DNA of 64,000 nucleotides from Candidatus Aminicenantota bacterium (GTDB lineage Bacteria > Acidobacteriota > Aminicenantia > Aminicenantales > Saccharicenantaceae). Below, piece after piece: positions 62,489-64,000 of the stretch. Within the stretch, counting starts at the first letter, position 1. The number at the start of each line of letters is the position of its first letter. A program made the translations under genes and the position numbers. The notes beneath the pieces were generated by a model. That model was not told where the DNA came from and did not search any database. It worked only from the letters and a program-made list of their open reading frames with translations. The stretch spans positions 124,001 to 188,000 of the forward strand of contig JAGNLW010000003.1 of assembly GCA_017999365.1 (NCBI GenBank), written 5' to 3'.

Positions 62489-63604
62489 TCACAGCTTGGA
62501 GGCGACGGCGCGGCCGACGTCAAGGCTCGAGGACTTGCCGCCCATGTCGTAGGTCCGGGCCTGGCCGTCCTTGATGACCGCGGCCACGGCGGCCTCGATG
62601 GCCGCTCCCTTGGCCGTCTCGCCGATCCAGTCGAGCATCATCTTGGCGGCCAGGATGGTGGCGATGGGGTTGACCTTGTACATCCCGGCGTACTTGGGCG
62701 CCGAGCCGTGGGTCGGCTCGAAGACGGCGTACCGGTCGCCGATGTTGCCGCTGCAGGCGAAGCCGAGGCCGCCGACGAGTTGGGCGGCCAGGTCCGAGAT
62801 GATGTCGCCGAACAGGTTCTCGGCCACCAGGACGTCGTAGTCGTGGGGGTTCTTGAGCAGCCACATGCAGATGGCATCGACGTTGGCGTCCCAGAACTTG
62901 ATGTCGGGGTAGCCCTTGGCGACCTCGCGGGCCGTGGCGAGCATCAGGCCGCCGGTCTCGCGCAGGACGTTGGGCTTCTCGATGAGGCAGACCGACTTGC
63001 GGCCGTTCTTGCGGGCGAACTCGAAGGCCGCCTTGACGATGCGGGCGCAGGCCGGCTTGGTCATGATGCGGGTCGACAGGGCGATCTCATCGGCGGGGAC
63101 GTCCTTGAACCGCTTCATCTTGGGGTTGGTCAGGAGGGCGTCGCGGACGACCTGGGGCAGGGGGAAGAACTCGACCCCGGCGTACATGCCCTCGGTGTTC
63201 TCGCGGAAGATGATCAGATCGATGCCCTCCTTATAGTTGAGGGGGTTGCCCGCGTAGGCCTTGCAGGGCCGCAGGTTCTGATAGAGGTCGAACTCCTGGC
63301 GCAGCCGGACGATGGGGCTGAAGTAGCTCAGGCCCTTGCCCCTCAGCGAAGGATCGAGCTCGCGGTCGGCGTCCTCCCTCGGCTTCGAGGTGATGGCGCC
63401 GAAGAGGCAGGCGTCGGTCTCCCGGAGGAGCTTGAGGGTGCGGTCGGGCAGGGGATTGCCCTCCCGGCACCAGAAATCCCAGCCGATGTCGCCGTAGAGG
63501 TACTCGGCGTCGAGGCCGACCTTGTCGAGGACGGGCATCGTCGCTTCGACGACGTCCTTGCCGACGCCGTCGCCGGGCAGGATGGCGATCTTGTACTTGG
63601 CCAT
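62489..63604 (-). CDS. Isopropylmalate/isocitrate dehydrogenase family protein
   Basis: 371 aa beta-decarboxylating dehydrogenase: [35 protein letters not shown] (substrate arginines), [13 protein letters not shown], conserved Lys in EKPNVL, acid ligands [14 protein letters not shown] and [10 protein letters not shown] (NAD contact). The LRQxxDLYxNLRP pattern is seen in isocitrate and homoisocitrate members, while the leuD-like neighbour suggests leucine synthesis. So LeuB, IDH or homoisocitrate dehydrogenase are open. AAAGGAG 5 nt before ATG 63604; 2 nt after the leuD-like stop. Confidence 0.9.
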   Translation of the reverse strand: MAKYKIAILPGDGVGKDVVEATMPVLDKVGLDAEYLYGDIGWDFWCREGNPLPDRTLKLLRETDACLFGAITSKPREDADRELDPSLRGKGLSYFSPIVRLRQEFDLYQNLRPCKAYAGNPLNYKEGIDLIIFRENTEGMYAGVEFFPLPQVVRDALLTNPKMKRFKDVPADEIALSTRIMTKPACARIVKAAFEFARKNGRKSVCLIEKPNVLRETGGLMLATAREVAKGYPDIKFWDANVDAICMWLLKNPHDYDVLVAENLFGDIISDLAAQLVGGLGFACSGNIGDRYAVFEPTHGSAPKYAGMYKVNPIATILAAKMMLDWIGETAKGAAIEAAVAAVIKDGQARTYDMGGKSSSLDVGRAVASKL

Positions 63605-63606
63605 GG

Positions 63607-64000
63607 TCACTCCTTTGCGAGCTTCTTTTGGGTGTATGCGAGCAGGCCGCCGGCCTCGATGATGCCGATGACGGCCTCGGGCAGAGGCAGGAAGCGGAAG
63701 GTCCCCTTGGAGGAACGGATCTCGCCCTTGGCGAAATCGACCTCGGCGGTGTCGCCCGTGGCCAGGGCGTCGACGGCTTCGTCGCACTGCAGCACGGCCA
63801 GGCCGAGGTTGATGGCGTTTCGGAAATAGATGCGGGCGAAGGACCGGGCCACGACGGCCTGGACCCCGGCCGCCTTGAGGCAGGCCGCGGCCTGCTCGCG
63901 CGACGAGCCGCAGCCGAAGTTCTTGCCGGCCACGACGACGTCGCCGGGCTTGACCGCGGCGGCGAAGCCGGGATCGAGGTCCTCCATGGCGTGCTTGGCC
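63607..64000 (-). CDS. leuD: Isopropylmalate dehydratase small subunit-like (5' truncated)
   Basis: About 130 C-terminal residues; the frame continues beyond the window (upstream codons read AKHA before MEDLDPGF), so the start is missing. AGKNFGCGSSREQAA is the swivel-domain signature of LeuD and homoaconitase small subunits of the archaeal-like short type. It forms the dehydratase with a LeuC-like large subunit, expected just outside. Leads the dehydrogenase, tsaB and rimI genes. Confidence 0.88.
   Translation of the reverse strand, partial: AKHAMEDLDPGFAAAVKPGDVVVAGKNFGCGSSREQAAACLKAAGVQAVVARSFARIYFRNAINLGLAVLQCDEAVDALATGDTAEVDFAKGEIRSSKGTFRFLPLPEAVIGIIEAGGLLAYTQKKLAKE

Overview
This is a GC-rich (roughly two thirds G+C), gene-dense stretch of a bacterial chromosome with 58 protein genes, no rRNA or tRNA, no CRISPR array and no intact insertion sequence. 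Outer-membrane-type beta-barrel and periplasmic proteins, a meso-diaminopimelate-type MurE, a long Gram-negative-type GyrB, an MglA-like GTPase, two secreted M28 peptidases and a Tat-exported sugar oxidoreductase point to a diderm bacterium. The overall style fits Acidobacteriota or Candidatus Aminicenantes, but that placement is inference and not proven by any one gene.

Layout. 1-6.5 kb: the end of a zinc-ribbon protein gene, an acyl-CoA synthetase, and a minus-strand five-gene operon (secreted YtkA-like protein, beta-barrel, FMN_bind-like protein, FtsX-type permease, LolD-type ATPase) read from a promoter overlapped by a palindrome. 6.7-10.3 kb: secreted ankyrin/beta-propeller/SnoaL fusion, cupin and metallo-beta-lactamase-fold hydrolase. 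10.3-14.8 kb: minus-strand glycan operon (DUF1624 acyltransferase, Tat Gfo/Idh oxidoreductase, GH127). 14.9-20 kb: SCP2 protein, a degenerate M24 protein, a TetR/flavodoxin/flavodoxin/AEC-transporter operon and a DUF2200 protein. 20-26 kb: alpha/beta hydrolase and gyrB-gyrA. 26-31 kb: TGS GTPase with an apparently leaderless start, M28 peptidase, PLP transsulfuration-type enzyme, cyclophilin and a small membrane protein. 31-35.3 kb: a second M28 peptidase in one transcription unit with psd, pssA and an M23 endopeptidase. 35.3-38.2 kb: FecR/DUF6600 protein, Nudix, DUF2007.

38.3-54 kb is a nearly complete division/cell-wall (dcw) cluster: mraZ-rsmH-ftsL-ftsI-murE-murF-mraY-murD-ftsW-murG-murC-ftsQ-ftsA-ftsZ, tightly coupled (many ATGA/GTGA overlaps), driven by a TTGACA/TATATT promoter followed by three GGGA repeats at 10-bp spacing that match a MraZ operator. 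murB and ddl are missing from their usual place, and hutI overlaps the end of ftsZ.

55.4-64 kb: PPC-domain protein, APC-type amino acid permease, ComM-type AAA protein, a 365-nt gap full of perfect and mutually exclusive inverted repeats, MglA-like GTPase, TIGR00725 protein, truA, and a minus-strand series leuD-like / isopropylmalate-isocitrate dehydrogenase-like / tsaB / rimI that runs off the window.

The strongest candidates for something undescribed are the palindrome-controlled ABC/FMN_bind-like/YtkA-like operon, the structured intergenic element at 58876-59109, the short promoter-to-terminator unit before the GTPase, the two RAYT/REP-like palindromes, and the M24-fold protein that has lost metal ligands.
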